A stretch of 64,000 bases of DNA, taken from contig JAUKVZ010000009.1 in assembly GCA_032355985.1 (NCBI GenBank), forward strand, positions 1 through 64,000. Reading direction: 5' to 3'. The translations under genes and the position numbers were made by a program. The notes below the pieces were generated by a model. It did no database searches, was not told the DNA's origin, and saw only the letters and a list, made by a program, of their open reading frames with translations. Below, piece after piece: positions 24,577-34,400 of the stretch (position 1 is its first letter; each line of letters begins with the position of its first letter). The DNA is from Sarcodiotheca gaudichaudii (lineage: Eukaryota; Rhodophyta; Florideophyceae; Gigartinales; Solieriaceae).

Positions 24577-25524
24577 ATGAAACCATCTCCTTCGCCCAGC
24601 GCCGATCGCTGTGCGCCCAGCGATCACACGGCTGAGCATCGTGCGCCGCTGCGGCTGAAGCTGATCAATCTGATCGCAGTTCTGCTGCCCTTCGTGGGAC
24701 TGATTGCGGCGATCGCATTGCTTTGGGGTGTGGCGTTCAGTTGGGTGCACCTTGTGATCCTTGCTGTGATGTATTGCCTGACGGGGCTTGGCATCACGAT
24801 CGGGTATCACCGGTTCTTCACGCATAAGTCGTTCAAGACGTCGCGCGTGGGCGAGGCGGTGCTTGCCGTGCTTGGTTCGATGGCTGTTGAGGGACCGATC
24901 ATTCAGTGGGTTGCGGTGCATCGCAGCCATCATCAGCACAGTGATGATGAGGATGATCCGCATTCGCCGCACATGCATGGGGATACGGTGATCGGCACGA
25001 TTCGCGGCCTCTGGCATGCGCATACGGGCTGGCTGTTTCATCCGCCGAATCCGAAACGGCTGGCGCGGTATACGAAGGACTTGCGCAAGGACAAGTTCAC
25101 GCGTGTGATGAGCCGCCTGTTTCCGGTGTGGGTGCTTGTGGGCCTCCTGCTGCCGGCGCTGCTTGGCGGCTTGCTGACGATGAGCTGGTCGGGCGCTTTG
25201 CTCGGGTTTATCTGGGGCGGGCTGGTGCGTGTGTTTTTGGTGCATCATGTGACGTGGAGCATCAACAGCGTGTGTCACATCTGGGGGACGCGTCCGTTTC
25301 GGAGTCATGATCACAGCCGCAACAATGCGATTTTCGGGATCCTTGCCTTCGGCGAGGGTTGGCACAACAACCATCATGCGTTCCCGGCTTCGGCGCGGAC
25401 TGGTCTGCGCTGGTGGGAGCTTGACATCAGCTACCTGATCATCTGGGGGATGTCGAAGATCGGGCTGGTGCACGATGTGCGTGTGCCATCGCGTGAGCGG
25501 ATTGAGGGGAAGCGGGCGCGGTGA
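24577..25524 (+). CDS. Membrane acyl-lipid/acyl-CoA fatty acid desaturase, copy 2
   Basis: A 315-residue paralogue of the desaturase at 15403. His boxes are HRFFTH (78-83), HRSHHQH (115-121) and HNNHH (263-267); the intervening membrane segments and the block SINSVCHIWGTRPFRSHDHSRNN are nearly the same in both. It lacks the extra stretch that copy 1 carries after GWLF. The expected activity is unsaturation of saturated fatty acyl chains in the inner membrane, which raises fluidity in the cold. The gene ends 4 nt before the stop of a convergent VOC gene. Confidence 0.93.
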   Translation: MKPSPSPSADRCAPSDHTAEHRAPLRLKLINLIAVLLPFVGLIAAIALLWGVAFSWVHLVILAVMYCLTGLGITIGYHRFFTHKSFKTSRVGEAVLAVLGSMAVEGPIIQWVAVHRSHHQHSDDEDDPHSPHMHGDTVIGTIRGLWHAHTGWLFHPPNPKRLARYTKDLRKDKFTRVMSRLFPVWVLVGLLLPALLGGLLTMSWSGALLGFIWGGLVRVFLVHHVTWSINSVCHIWGTRPFRSHDHSRNNAIFGILAFGEGWHNNHHAFPASARTGLRWWELDISYLIIWGMSKIGLVHDVRVPSRERIEGKRAR

Positions 25525-25528
25525 GCGT

Positions 25529-25945
25529 TTAGTCGCTGCCGTAGGCCGTAAGCTCGAGGGCGAGACCCTCGGGGCCTTCGAAGTAGATGGATTCGCAGAC
25601 TTCGTGATCCTGTTTCTCGAATGGGATGTTCTGCGCGCTGAGCCATGACTTCCAGCGAGGCATGTCTTGTGCGCGGACTCGGAAGGCCATGTGGGCGAAC
25701 TGGTTTGAGTTTTGATCGCGCGGTGCGAGGGCGATGCCTGTGCCGGGGGCTTCGTTTGATTGTGCGCTGGTGAACATCATCTGCGGGGCGCCGTTCCAGC
25801 GGCCGGGGAAGGCGTCTTTGAGGCCGAGTGTTTGCGCGAGCCAGGATGAGGCGGCCTGCATGTTGTTCATGCGCAGGGCGATGTGGTCGAGGGAGAGGAT
25901 GGGTGGTGGTTGCGCGCCTGATGTGTCGGAAGCTTCATGTGACAT
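25529..25945 (-). CDS. Glyoxalase/VOC superfamily protein
   Basis: A 138-residue two-module VOC protein. Metal-ligand candidates are His in LDHIALRM (about residue 21), His in FAHMAFRV and Glu in LALELTAYG at the C-terminus. The set is similar to methylmalonyl-CoA epimerases and to small glyoxalase-like proteins, but the substrate cannot be assigned. No signal peptide is seen. The ATG at 25945 lies exactly 6 nt after a TAGAAT box, so the mRNA is probably leaderless. It is convergent with the desaturase gene. Confidence 0.85.
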   Translation of the reverse strand: MSHEASDTSGAQPPPILSLDHIALRMNNMQAASSWLAQTLGLKDAFPGRWNGAPQMMFTSAQSNEAPGTGIALAPRDQNSNQFAHMAFRVRAQDMPRWKSWLSAQNIPFEKQDHEVCESIYFEGPEGLALELTAYGSD

Positions 25946-25957
25946 GAAGCGATTCTA
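25946..25957 (-). promoter_or_regulatory. -10 box TAGAAT, 6 nt before the VOC start (leaderless)
   Basis: On the minus strand TAGAAT (25957-25952) is followed by CGCTTC and the ATG. No Shine-Dalgarno exists. Confidence 0.55.
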
Positions 25958-25977
25958 TGGACGCGCGGCGACGCCGG

Positions 25978-27039
25978 TCAGAGGCATGGTCCCCAGAGGC
26001 CGATGAGTTGGGCGAGATCGGATGCGCCGACGCCGGCGCCATCGAGATCGGCGGGGACATCCGTCATGCCCCATTGGCCGATGAGGGTGGCGAGGTCGGA
26101 TGCGCCGACGCTGCCGTCGCCATCGAGGTCGGCGGCGCAGGGGTCGGGGAAGGTCGCGTGGGTGAAGAAGTTGAGGAGCGGGATGGCGTAGCCGGAAAGC
26201 AATGGGCCGGTTGATGTTGCGTCGTTGTTGATGCGGAAGAGGCTGCCTGCTTCTGCGGCGATGACTTCGTCATCCGGGCTGATTTCGATGCCGATGGCGA
26301 AGCTGAGCGGGGTTGTTGATGTGACGGTTCCGGCGATGGGGTCGATGCGGTGGACGTCTCCTCCGGAGGCGACGTAGATGTCGCCACTCGGGGCGCCCTG
26401 GATGCCGAAGGTTGTTCCTGGTGTGAGGCCATCGGCGGGGCCGGCGATGACTTCGTCGAATGCGCCGGTGACGCCGTCGTAGGCGATGACTTCGCCGGTG
26501 TAGCGCGAGGCGACGTAGAGGCGGCCATCGGCGCCGAAGGATTGACCTGATGGGCCGTCGAGACCCCCTGCTCCTGAGGTGACGAATGGGCCGATGAGAT
26601 TTCCATCAGAATCAAAGCGCAGGACCGAGTCGTTGCCCTGGCTGGTGATGATGAGGTCGCCTCCGGGAAGCTGGAGTGTGTAGACGGGGCTTGCGATGCC
26701 TGTCGATCCATCGATGAAGACGTCGATGAATGCGCCGGTGTTTCGGTCGTAGCGCAGGACTTCATGTGTGACGAAGGATGTGATGAGGATGTCTGTTTCG
26801 CGGACGAGGATGCCGTGGGGCTCATCGATGCCGCCTGAGCCTGCGGCGATGAAGACATCGATGAACGCGCCTGTCGTGCGGTCGAAGCGGACGATTTCGT
26901 CGACGTTGTGATTGGCGACGAGGATGCAGTCCATTTCGGCGGTTGCGTTCGGAGCGATGGCGCAGAAGGCGAGCGTGAGCGCGCTGAGGCTTGCTGCGAT
27001 TCGTTTCATGTCGATGGCGCGGCGATGGCGCTTCGCCAC
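25978..27039 (-). CDS. Secreted NHL/SMP-like beta-propeller protein with dockerin-like end
   Basis: A 353-residue exported protein. I use GTG 27039 because AAGGAG lies just upstream; the ATG at 27006 (MKRIAASLSALTLAFCAIAP) would give the same signal peptide core but has no ribosome site. The mature protein has six or so blades of the type LVANHNVDEIVRFDRTTGAFID, typical of NHL/SMP-30-like six-bladed propellers. The C-terminus has two dockerin-like repeats. The first is regular (ADLDGDGSVGASDLATLIGQWG). The second (ADLDGAGVGASDLAQLIGLWG) is one residue shorter in the calcium loop and has Ala for Asp, so it may not bind calcium. The protein ends GPCL. Ligand unknown. Confidence 0.82.
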   Translation of the reverse strand: MAKRHRRAIDMKRIAASLSALTLAFCAIAPNATAEMDCILVANHNVDEIVRFDRTTGAFIDVFIAAGSGGIDEPHGILVRETDILITSFVTHEVLRYDRNTGAFIDVFIDGSTGIASPVYTLQLPGGDLIITSQGNDSVLRFDSDGNLIGPFVTSGAGGLDGPSGQSFGADGRLYVASRYTGEVIAYDGVTGAFDEVIAGPADGLTPGTTFGIQGAPSGDIYVASGGDVHRIDPIAGTVTSTTPLSFAIGIEISPDDEVIAAEAGSLFRINNDATSTGPLLSGYAIPLLNFFTHATFPDPCAADLDGDGSVGASDLATLIGQWGMTDVPADLDGAGVGASDLAQLIGLWGPCL

Positions 27040-27140
27040 GATCTCCTTCCCACGTCAGAAGCTAGCCCATGGGGCGGCGGCTTCAAGGAAGATCCTGGTC
27101 CGGGAACGAGATTCTCACGTTTGACTGCGGTCTGGGCGGG

Positions 27141-29963
27141 CTATTCGTCTTTGAGGAGGCCTTGCCAGTTGAGAATGAGGTTGACGGTGTGGTCGCCGGA
27201 CTGGGCCAAGCCGTTGATGGCGAAGTACTCACCGCTGCGCGTGACGACATAATCCATGCCCTGTTCGAACTCGATCTGGAAGAGGGGCGCGCCGGTGTCG
27301 TGGATGAAGACATCTCTTGTGGTGTCGACGTTGACTTCGATGAGCGTGCCTTCGACGGTGATGTAATAGAGATGCTCACCATCGGCGGCCCAGCGGGGGA
27401 CGACGCCTCCGGCGAGTGAGATGCGCCAGCGTGCGCCCTCGGGCGGCGTGGCGTCGGCATCTTCCCACGCGGGTCGGAAAGGTTCGACGTAGACCTCGGG
27501 ATCGACCTGGTCGCCCACGACCATGTATGCGATCCAGCGTCCATTCGGCGAAACCTCTGCCGTGATCACATCTTCTGCAAGCTCGACGGCGGGGAATGTT
27601 TCGCCTCCATCGAGCGGGAGGGCCCAGATTCTGGAGTTCTCGCTGCCTATCCAATTTCCGGCGGCGTAGATGATGTGCTTGCCGTCGCGGGTCCAGTCGA
27701 GCGGAAAGATCTCGGTCGGCGCCGGGTCGTTTTGTGCTCGAAGGCCGCTTGCAACATCGAGTTCGATCGCTCTTGCCGCGGCGAGTATGAGCTCTTCGCG
27801 TCCGCCGCCGATTTTCTTGCGATAGATGCCGGGATTGGCGCTCCCGAAGATACTGCCGAAGACGATTTCGGAGCCATCAGGGGAAAAGACAGGATTTGCT
27901 TCTGCGCCTTCGAGGAATGTGAGTCTCGAAGCGGGGCGGAAGTCTTCGATGAGCGTGCCATCGGGTCTGGGCACGGGGTAGAGCCAGATGTCGTATCCGG
28001 TGGAGCTGTCGTTGTGGTAGGCGCCGATGGCAAGAGTGTTTCCATCGGGCGACATCGCGAGGGTCGACTGCGCGATGCCATCGGCGATGGTGACTGCCGG
28101 CCTGCCGTTGCGCGCGTAGAGCTCGACGCGATCGGCGTCGGCGGCGACTGCTGTGGTTGGATCTTCACCACTCTGGTCGCGATGGAAGACGAGGATGCCC
28201 GTACTGGAGACGCTGAAGTTTGACTTCCATGTCGAGAGATCGGCGACCACTTCGGCGACGAGCATTCTCGAATCGCCGGTGAGCTTGCCGGTGTTGACAT
28301 CGATGGGCGCCGCGAAGAGGACGGCGTCGCGGATGAAGAGCAGTTGGTCATCGACGACATCGGCGTCGTAGAAGCCGCTCATGACGTCTTTGGACGGGCC
28401 GCCGTTGACATCGCCTATGCAGATGACACTTTCGTTGAGGAAGCTTGGATTGTGATTGACGGCGAGGTAGGTGAACTTGCCGCCGCCGATATCGCGGGGC
28501 CAGCGATGGCTGGTGTGCCGGGATGCGTCGACGGTGGTGACGGGCGTTTCGGGTCCGCCGTCGGCTGCGATGCGCACGATGGGCGACTGGAAGCGCGGCG
28601 AGAAGAGGATGGTTCCATCTTCGAGCCATGCGCCGCCGCGGCCGCCGGGCGCTGGGGCGATGGTGCGGACGACGCCGGTGTCGAGATCAACGCGTTTGAG
28701 CAGGCTTTGGGAGAAGAAGCCGATCGACTTGCCGTCGTGTGACCAGAAGGGATGAGAAGCGCCATCGGTGCCTCTGAGTTCGCGCACATCGGTGGAGTCG
28801 AGTGAGCGGACCCAGATTCTCCTGTCGGAATCTTCGTTGCGCGCCGAGAATGCGACCTTCTTTCCATCGGGCGAGATGATGGCGGGGCCGGCGAGGTCGC
28901 CGACGTGGACGATGGATGAGCCGGGCGCGGGAAGGATGGCGGCGCGGATGACGGGATCGGGCGGCGGCGCGGGTGTGACGAGGCGCATGCCGACGGCGCC
29001 GGCTGCGAGCGCGATGAGCGCGATGAGGATGAGCAATGGCGCGCTCAGCTTTGCGCGGGGCGCTGCGACTTGCTGGTCGGGCGCGGCGTCGCGGGCGTGT
29101 TCGAGTTCGATGCGGGCGTCGCCGATGTCGCGAAGGCGCTGATCGCGCTTGCGGACGAGGCATCGCTCGAGGACGCGGCGAAGAGCGCGGGGTGAACCGG
29201 GCGGGAGCGTGTCGAGGTCGACATCCTTATGAAGGATGGCGCCGATGGAGTCGGTGGCGGTCTCTCCTTTAAAAGGACCGATGCCGGTGAGCATTTCGTA
29301 GAGGACGACGCCGAAGGACCAGACATCGGAGCGTTTGTCGACGGGGCGGCCGCGAGCCTGCTCGGGGGACATGTATGGCGCGGTGCCGAGGATGGCGCCG
29401 GGGATGGTTGGGGAGTGCATGACCGGGCTGGTCATGGTGGGGCTGGCGGACTGGGTGAGCGTCATCGAGGAGGAGGAAGAGGAGTTCTCCTCGGCGCGGG
29501 CGAGGCCGAAGTCGAGGACTTTGACCTTGCCGTCGGGTGTGATCTTGATGTTGCCGGGTTTGAGATCGCGATGGATGACGCCGGCTTCGTGTGCGGCTTC
29601 GACGCCGGCGGCGATGCCGATGGCGATATCGATGGCGTCGTCGACCTGAAGGGCGCCCTGATCGAGGATTTCGGCGAGCGTCTGGCCTTCGACGTATTCG
29701 AGGACGAGGTAGGTGGCGTTGTCGGCGCGCTCGATGCCGTAGATAGCGGCGATGTTGGGGTGGTTGAGCTGGGCGAGGGTTTTGGCTTCGCGTTCGAATC
29801 GGGAGAGACGTTCGGGATCGGAGGCGAGATGTTCGGGAAGCGCCTTGACGGCGACATCGCGATCGAGGCGGGTGTCGCGGGCGAGGTAGACGATGCCCAT
29901 GCCGCCCCGGCCGAGTTCCTGGCCGAGTTCGTAGGGTCCGATGCTGGTGGGTCCGGCTGTCAT
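27141..29963 (-). CDS. Serine/threonine kinase with PD40/TolB-type beta-propeller sensor, second copy
   Basis: A 940-residue paralogue of the kinase at 23582. The kinase domain (about 8-275) has GRGGMGIVYLA, Lys in DVAVKALP, HRDLKPGNIKI, DFGLARA and TAPYMSPEQARG. A Ser-rich insert (EENSSSSSSMTL) sits after DFG in the activation segment, a possible autophosphorylation site. One membrane helix lies at about 310-330 (LLILIALIALAAGAVGM). The rest is PD40 propeller (SPDGKKVAFSARNEDSDRRIWVRSL, SPDGNTLAIGAYHNDSSTGYDIWLYP). Unlike the first copy it has no adjacent sigma factor. The ATG is 8 nt after a TAAACT box, so a very short leader is likely. Confidence 0.9.
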   Translation of the reverse strand: MTAGPTSIGPYELGQELGRGGMGIVYLARDTRLDRDVAVKALPEHLASDPERLSRFEREAKTLAQLNHPNIAAIYGIERADNATYLVLEYVEGQTLAEILDQGALQVDDAIDIAIGIAAGVEAAHEAGVIHRDLKPGNIKITPDGKVKVLDFGLARAEENSSSSSSMTLTQSASPTMTSPVMHSPTIPGAILGTAPYMSPEQARGRPVDKRSDVWSFGVVLYEMLTGIGPFKGETATDSIGAILHKDVDLDTLPPGSPRALRRVLERCLVRKRDQRLRDIGDARIELEHARDAAPDQQVAAPRAKLSAPLLILIALIALAAGAVGMRLVTPAPPPDPVIRAAILPAPGSSIVHVGDLAGPAIISPDGKKVAFSARNEDSDRRIWVRSLDSTDVRELRGTDGASHPFWSHDGKSIGFFSQSLLKRVDLDTGVVRTIAPAPGGRGGAWLEDGTILFSPRFQSPIVRIAADGGPETPVTTVDASRHTSHRWPRDIGGGKFTYLAVNHNPSFLNESVICIGDVNGGPSKDVMSGFYDADVVDDQLLFIRDAVLFAAPIDVNTGKLTGDSRMLVAEVVADLSTWKSNFSVSSTGILVFHRDQSGEDPTTAVAADADRVELYARNGRPAVTIADGIAQSTLAMSPDGNTLAIGAYHNDSSTGYDIWLYPVPRPDGTLIEDFRPASRLTFLEGAEANPVFSPDGSEIVFGSIFGSANPGIYRKKIGGGREELILAAARAIELDVASGLRAQNDPAPTEIFPLDWTRDGKHIIYAAGNWIGSENSRIWALPLDGGETFPAVELAEDVITAEVSPNGRWIAYMVVGDQVDPEVYVEPFRPAWEDADATPPEGARWRISLAGGVVPRWAADGEHLYYITVEGTLIEVNVDTTRDVFIHDTGAPLFQIEFEQGMDYVVTRSGEYFAINGLAQSGDHTVNLILNWQGLLKDE

Positions 29964-30012
29964 TGGCGGCCAGTTTACCGATGTCGGGCGTTGGGGCGGG
30001 TTTTTTGATTGA

Positions 30013-31356
30013 TTATGCGCTTTGGTCGCCGCGTGACTGAAGGCGATGGATGAGCGTGCGAAGGATGAGTCCGGCGGCGAGGGTGATGAGTCCGGCGATC
30101 CAGATGGGCGGCTCGACGAAGAAGGCGAGCGAGAGGCAGGCGATGAGACCGAGCCAGGCGATGAAGGCGGGATAGCGGCGCGCTTCGGCTGGCATGCGGA
30201 TCGCGGCGAGGTTGGTGATGGCGTAGTAGATGAGGACGGTGAAGGCGCTGAAGGACCAGGCGAGCTTGACGCTGCCCAGAAGCGCGAGGATCGCGATGAT
30301 GGCGCCGACGAGTGCGACGGCGACGGTTGGGGTGGTCTGTTGCGCGTTGAGATTGGCGCAGGCGCGCGGAAGATCGCCTCGGCGTCCCATGGCGAGCGCG
30401 ACGCGTGAGAGACCGAGGATGAGGTTGAGCAGGACGCCGAGCATGGCGGTGATGGCGCCGATGGAGAGGATGAGTCTGCCGCCCGGCGCTTCGAAGGATT
30501 CGGCGATGACGGCGAGGGGCGCGGCGAGGCTGGTTGAGACGGAGCCGAAGAGGAGTGTGCCGACGGCGCCGACGCCGACGAAACCGACGGCGAAATAGAG
30601 CGTCATGGAGACGATGAGGGTGAGGATGATGGCGCGGGGGATGGTGACGGCGGGCGTTTTGACTTCCTCGCCGAGCGTGGCGATGCGGCCGTAGCCGGTG
30701 TAGGCGACAAACATGAGGGCAGTCGCTTCAAGAAGCGTGAGGACAGTTCGGCGCTGTCCTTCGGGGGATTCGCCGAAGAGGGGCGACAGGTTGTGCGGCG
30801 CGCGCTCGATGGCGGCGGGAAGTCCTGCGGCGATGAAGTAGGCCAGCGTCAGGAAGGTGATGGCGACGATGATGATGTTGACGTGGCTAGACCTGCGCAT
30901 GCCGGCGAGGACGATGAGCACGAGGGCGATGATGGCGCACTCGGCGAGGATGATGCGGGCGGCGTCGCTTTCGAAGCCGGCCAGGAGGAGCGCGTAACCG
31001 GCGAAGCCGAGGGCGGCTGTGGCTGCGGAGGCGCTTTTGGCGCAGAGGAACATCCAGCCGGCGCTGAAGCCGAGGGTTGGGTTCAGGTAGACGTGGCCGT
31101 ATTCGTATGTGCCGCCGCTGGTGGGATGGCTTGCGGCGAGTTGCGCGCTGCTGAGGGCGTTGCAGGTTGCGACGAGTCCGGCGATGACGATGGCGATGAT
31201 GACGGCGGGTCCGGTGACGCCAGCGGCGATGCCGATGCTGACGAAAACACCCGTGCCGATGATGGCGCCGAGTCCGAGCATGGTTGCGCCGAAGACGCCG
31301 AGCTCTCGTCGAAGCGCTTTGGCGCCTTGCTGGTCATGCCTGGACGAATCGTTCAA
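30013..31356 (-). CDS. APC-family amino acid permease
   Basis: A 447-residue inner-membrane transporter with 12 predicted helices. The first helix carries the APC hallmark GLGAIIGTGVFVSIGIAAG, and the block GFAGYALLLAGFES and later FVAYTGYGRIATLGEEVKTPA are conserved in the cationic amino acid transporter branch. I place the start at TTG 31356 because AGGGAG is 7 nt upstream and the protein then begins (M)NDSSRHDQQGAKALRREL; the upstream extension has no start context. Substrate is unknown. It is divergent from the MscK-like gene and 49 nt upstream of the propeller kinase on the same strand. Confidence 0.88.
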   Translation of the reverse strand: MNDSSRHDQQGAKALRRELGVFGATMLGLGAIIGTGVFVSIGIAAGVTGPAVIIAIVIAGLVATCNALSSAQLAASHPTSGGTYEYGHVYLNPTLGFSAGWMFLCAKSASAATAALGFAGYALLLAGFESDAARIILAECAIIALVLIVLAGMRRSSHVNIIIVAITFLTLAYFIAAGLPAAIERAPHNLSPLFGESPEGQRRTVLTLLEATALMFVAYTGYGRIATLGEEVKTPAVTIPRAIILTLIVSMTLYFAVGFVGVGAVGTLLFGSVSTSLAAPLAVIAESFEAPGGRLILSIGAITAMLGVLLNLILGLSRVALAMGRRGDLPRACANLNAQQTTPTVAVALVGAIIAILALLGSVKLAWSFSAFTVLIYYAITNLAAIRMPAEARRYPAFIAWLGLIACLSLAFFVEPPIWIAGLITLAAGLILRTLIHRLQSRGDQSA

Positions 31357-31465
31357 CGTTGTGCTCCCTGACGTGGAAGGGTGACGTTTCCGGGGACGCA
31401 AGGCCTTGGAGATGACGCCGGGCAGCATAGAGGCTTCTTGAAAGCCGCGACCCCCTGTCGAGGGT

Positions 31466-31477
31466 TAGAATCACGTC
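31466..31477 (+). promoter_or_regulatory. -10 box TAGAAT, 6 nt before the MscK-like start (leaderless)
   Basis: TAGAAT at 31466-31471, CACGTC, then the ATG at 31478. There is no Shine-Dalgarno. Confidence 0.55.
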
Positions 31478-34400
31478 ATGCGGAAACTGACCCGGGCACT
31501 TGCTGTGATTCTGGCTTTGGGCGTCCTTGCCTTTGCGCTTCGGGCGCAGACGGAGAGCGCCGCGCCGGTGTCGCCGACTGCGGAGGAGACGCTCGGGAAG
31601 ATTCAGAGTCAGATTGATCGCATTGAGTCCAACACGGGTCTTGATCAGGCGACGCGTGAGGCGGCGCTTGGTGCGCTGAACAATGCGAAGGCTGCGATGG
31701 ATCGAGCCGCGGCATTCAGCAAGGAGGCGGCTGATTTTCGTCAGCGCGCCGAAGAGGCGCCGCAATTGCTGGCTTCGATTCGCTCAGAGCTTGCGCAGTC
31801 GCCGACGGCGCCTTCGCCGCAGGTTCCTGAGAACGCGACGTTGCAGCAGGTTGAGCAGGGTCTTTCGCAGGCGACTGCGGATCTGCAGGCGGCGCGTCAG
31901 TCTGAGCGAGAGCTGGCGGATGCGGCGACGCGGAACACGAATCGGCGGAATGAGCTTCCGGGTCTGATTGCGCGGCTGCGTGAGCAGATCAGCGAACTGG
32001 ATCGAACGCTGCAAGATCCATCCGTCGGCGATCCATCTTCGCCGATGGCCGAAGCGCAGCGCACGCAGCTTCAGGCGCAGCGGATTGAGCTGGAGCAGCA
32101 TCTCAGGGCGCTGGAAGCGGAAGTGGCGAGCCACAGCGCCCGAAGCGAGATGCGGATCGCCCGACAGGATCGGGCGAAGCGGCGCACATCAGAAGCTGAG
32201 CAGCTGGTGGCGGCGTGGCAGTCGATCGTTTCGGCGCGCCGTCAGGCGGAGGCGGTGACGACGGCGCAGGAAGCGCAGCGGCTTCGTCGAGCGGCGGCCA
32301 GGCAGCATGCCGTGCTTCAGCAGTATGCGGAGGAGACGGCGGAGCGCGCGAAATCGCGGACGGGCGCGCAGGGCGCGGCGAGCCGCATTGATCTGGTGAC
32401 GCAGGAGGCGGAGCAGGCGGAATCGCGTGTGAGTCGTCTGCGATCGGAGTTTGACTCGATTGATCGCCGCATCGACGCATCGGGATTGAATCGCGCGACG
32501 GGGCTGCTGCTGCGGCGGTTGCGTGAGAGTCTTCCCAGTGAGAACGAACTTTCGGGCCGCATCCGCTCGACGCAGTCGGAGCTTGAGAACGTCGAGTATG
32601 AGTTGATTGATCTGCAGGAGGAGCGTTTTGACGCGGGCGACATCGATCAGGTGGCGCAGTCGCTCATCGCGCAGATTCCGGAGGCGGAGCGCAACGCTGA
32701 CATGGAAGCGGCGGCTCGGGAGCTGGCCGCGGCTCGGCGGGATCTGCTGGATCAACTGATCTCCGACACGACGACGCTTTTCAATCGGCTGCTGGAGTTG
32801 AATGTCGCGCTTCGTGAGACGCGGCGGATCGCTGATGTGTACAGCGAGTTCGTATCCGAGCGCATTTTGTGGGTGCCGAGCCATACGGGCGATCGGCTGC
32901 CTCATGCCAATGACATTGCGGCGACGTTCAGCTGGCTGACCAATCAGAGCGCGTGGAAGGAAGCGGCGACCACGACGTGGGATTACGTTCGCCGGCGCGC
33001 GGCGCTGAGCGCCTTGCTGACGATATTGGCGCTTGCGCTTTGGTTCATTTCGAATCGTTGCCGGCGTGAGCTGCGCAGGCGCGGGGAGCTGGTTTCGCGA
33101 TTTACGACGGATTCGACGCGGCATACTGTTGCGGCGCTGATTTTGACGATGCTGCTTGCGGCGCCGGAGGCGGTGACGCTGGCGCTGCTGGGGCTGCTGC
33201 TGATTCGACCGGAGGGGCAGCCGCAGGTGGCGGCGGCGGTTGGCAATGGTCTGCTTTCGGCGGCGGCTGTTTTGTATCCGCTTGTGCTGCTGCGTCATGT
33301 GACGCGTGTGGGCGGTCTGGCGCTGGCGCATTTCAGATGGCCATCGCTTGCGGTGAAAGGGCTGCGTCGCAGTGTTCGCTGGTTCACGCCGATCATGGCG
33401 ACGCTTGCCGGCCTGATTGGCGTGCTGGACAACGGCGTTGAGGAGCCATCGAATGCGTTTACGGTGCGCATTCTGTTTACAGCGCAGTTGATTACGCTGG
33501 GTGTGTTTCTCTATCGCGTGCTTGGGGCGAAGAGTCCTGTGCTGCGCGAGACGCTGGAGAAACACAAGAAGGGCTGGATGTATCGGCTGCGGCATGTGTG
33601 GCGCTCTTTCGCGCTGCTCTTTCCCGCGGTGATGATTGTGCTGAGCTGGGTCGGTTATCACTACACGGCGGTGCAGTTGGAGCTTCGGTTCGAGCGTTCG
33701 CTGATGTTGGCGCTGGCGCTGGTGCTGATCAACGGGCTGACATTGCGCTGGCTGTTTGTCGCGCGGCGGCGGCTTGCGGTGGAAGAGGCGCGGCGCAGGC
33801 GGGCGCAGGCTGCGGCTGAAGCGGACAGCGCTTCGGCGACGTCGCTTTCGATTGAGGAAGAGGAGCGGATCGATCTTCCGGCGCTGAGCGAGCAGACGAA
33901 GCATCTCTTTCATACGGGCATCACGGTCGGGGCGATCATCGGGCTGGTGGTGATCTGGTCGGCGGCGCTGCCGGCGCTGCGCATGCTGGATCGCGTGCAG
34001 CTGTGGCCGAATGTGCAGCTGACGACGCTGGATGATGATGAAGCGAATCAGGCAGCGCTTTCGATGGCGAGCGCTTCGACAAGCCAGAGCGGCGCGAGTG
34101 GCGGCGCGACCAATGGCAATGGTTCATCGACGAATGGCGCATCGTCCTCTTCGCCTTTGCCGACGTCGAGCATCCAGAACGAGCTGACGGATGCGAGTTC
34201 GACCGAAGCGGTCGGGCACACGATCACGGTGGCGGATGTCGGCGTGTTTCTGCTGGTGCTGATTGCGACGTATGTGCTTTTCAAGGATGTGCCGGGGCTG
34301 CTGGAGATTGTGGTGCTGCAGCGGCTGCCGATGGATGCGGGCAGTCGGTATGCGCTGAGCACGGTGATTCGTTATGCGATTGCGATCATCGGCATTGTCG

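Noticed and set aside
32189-33913. A 574-codon minus-strand open frame inside the MscK-like gene
   Set aside because: Made mainly of Arg, Gln and His; antisense to a protein with clear MscS motifs.
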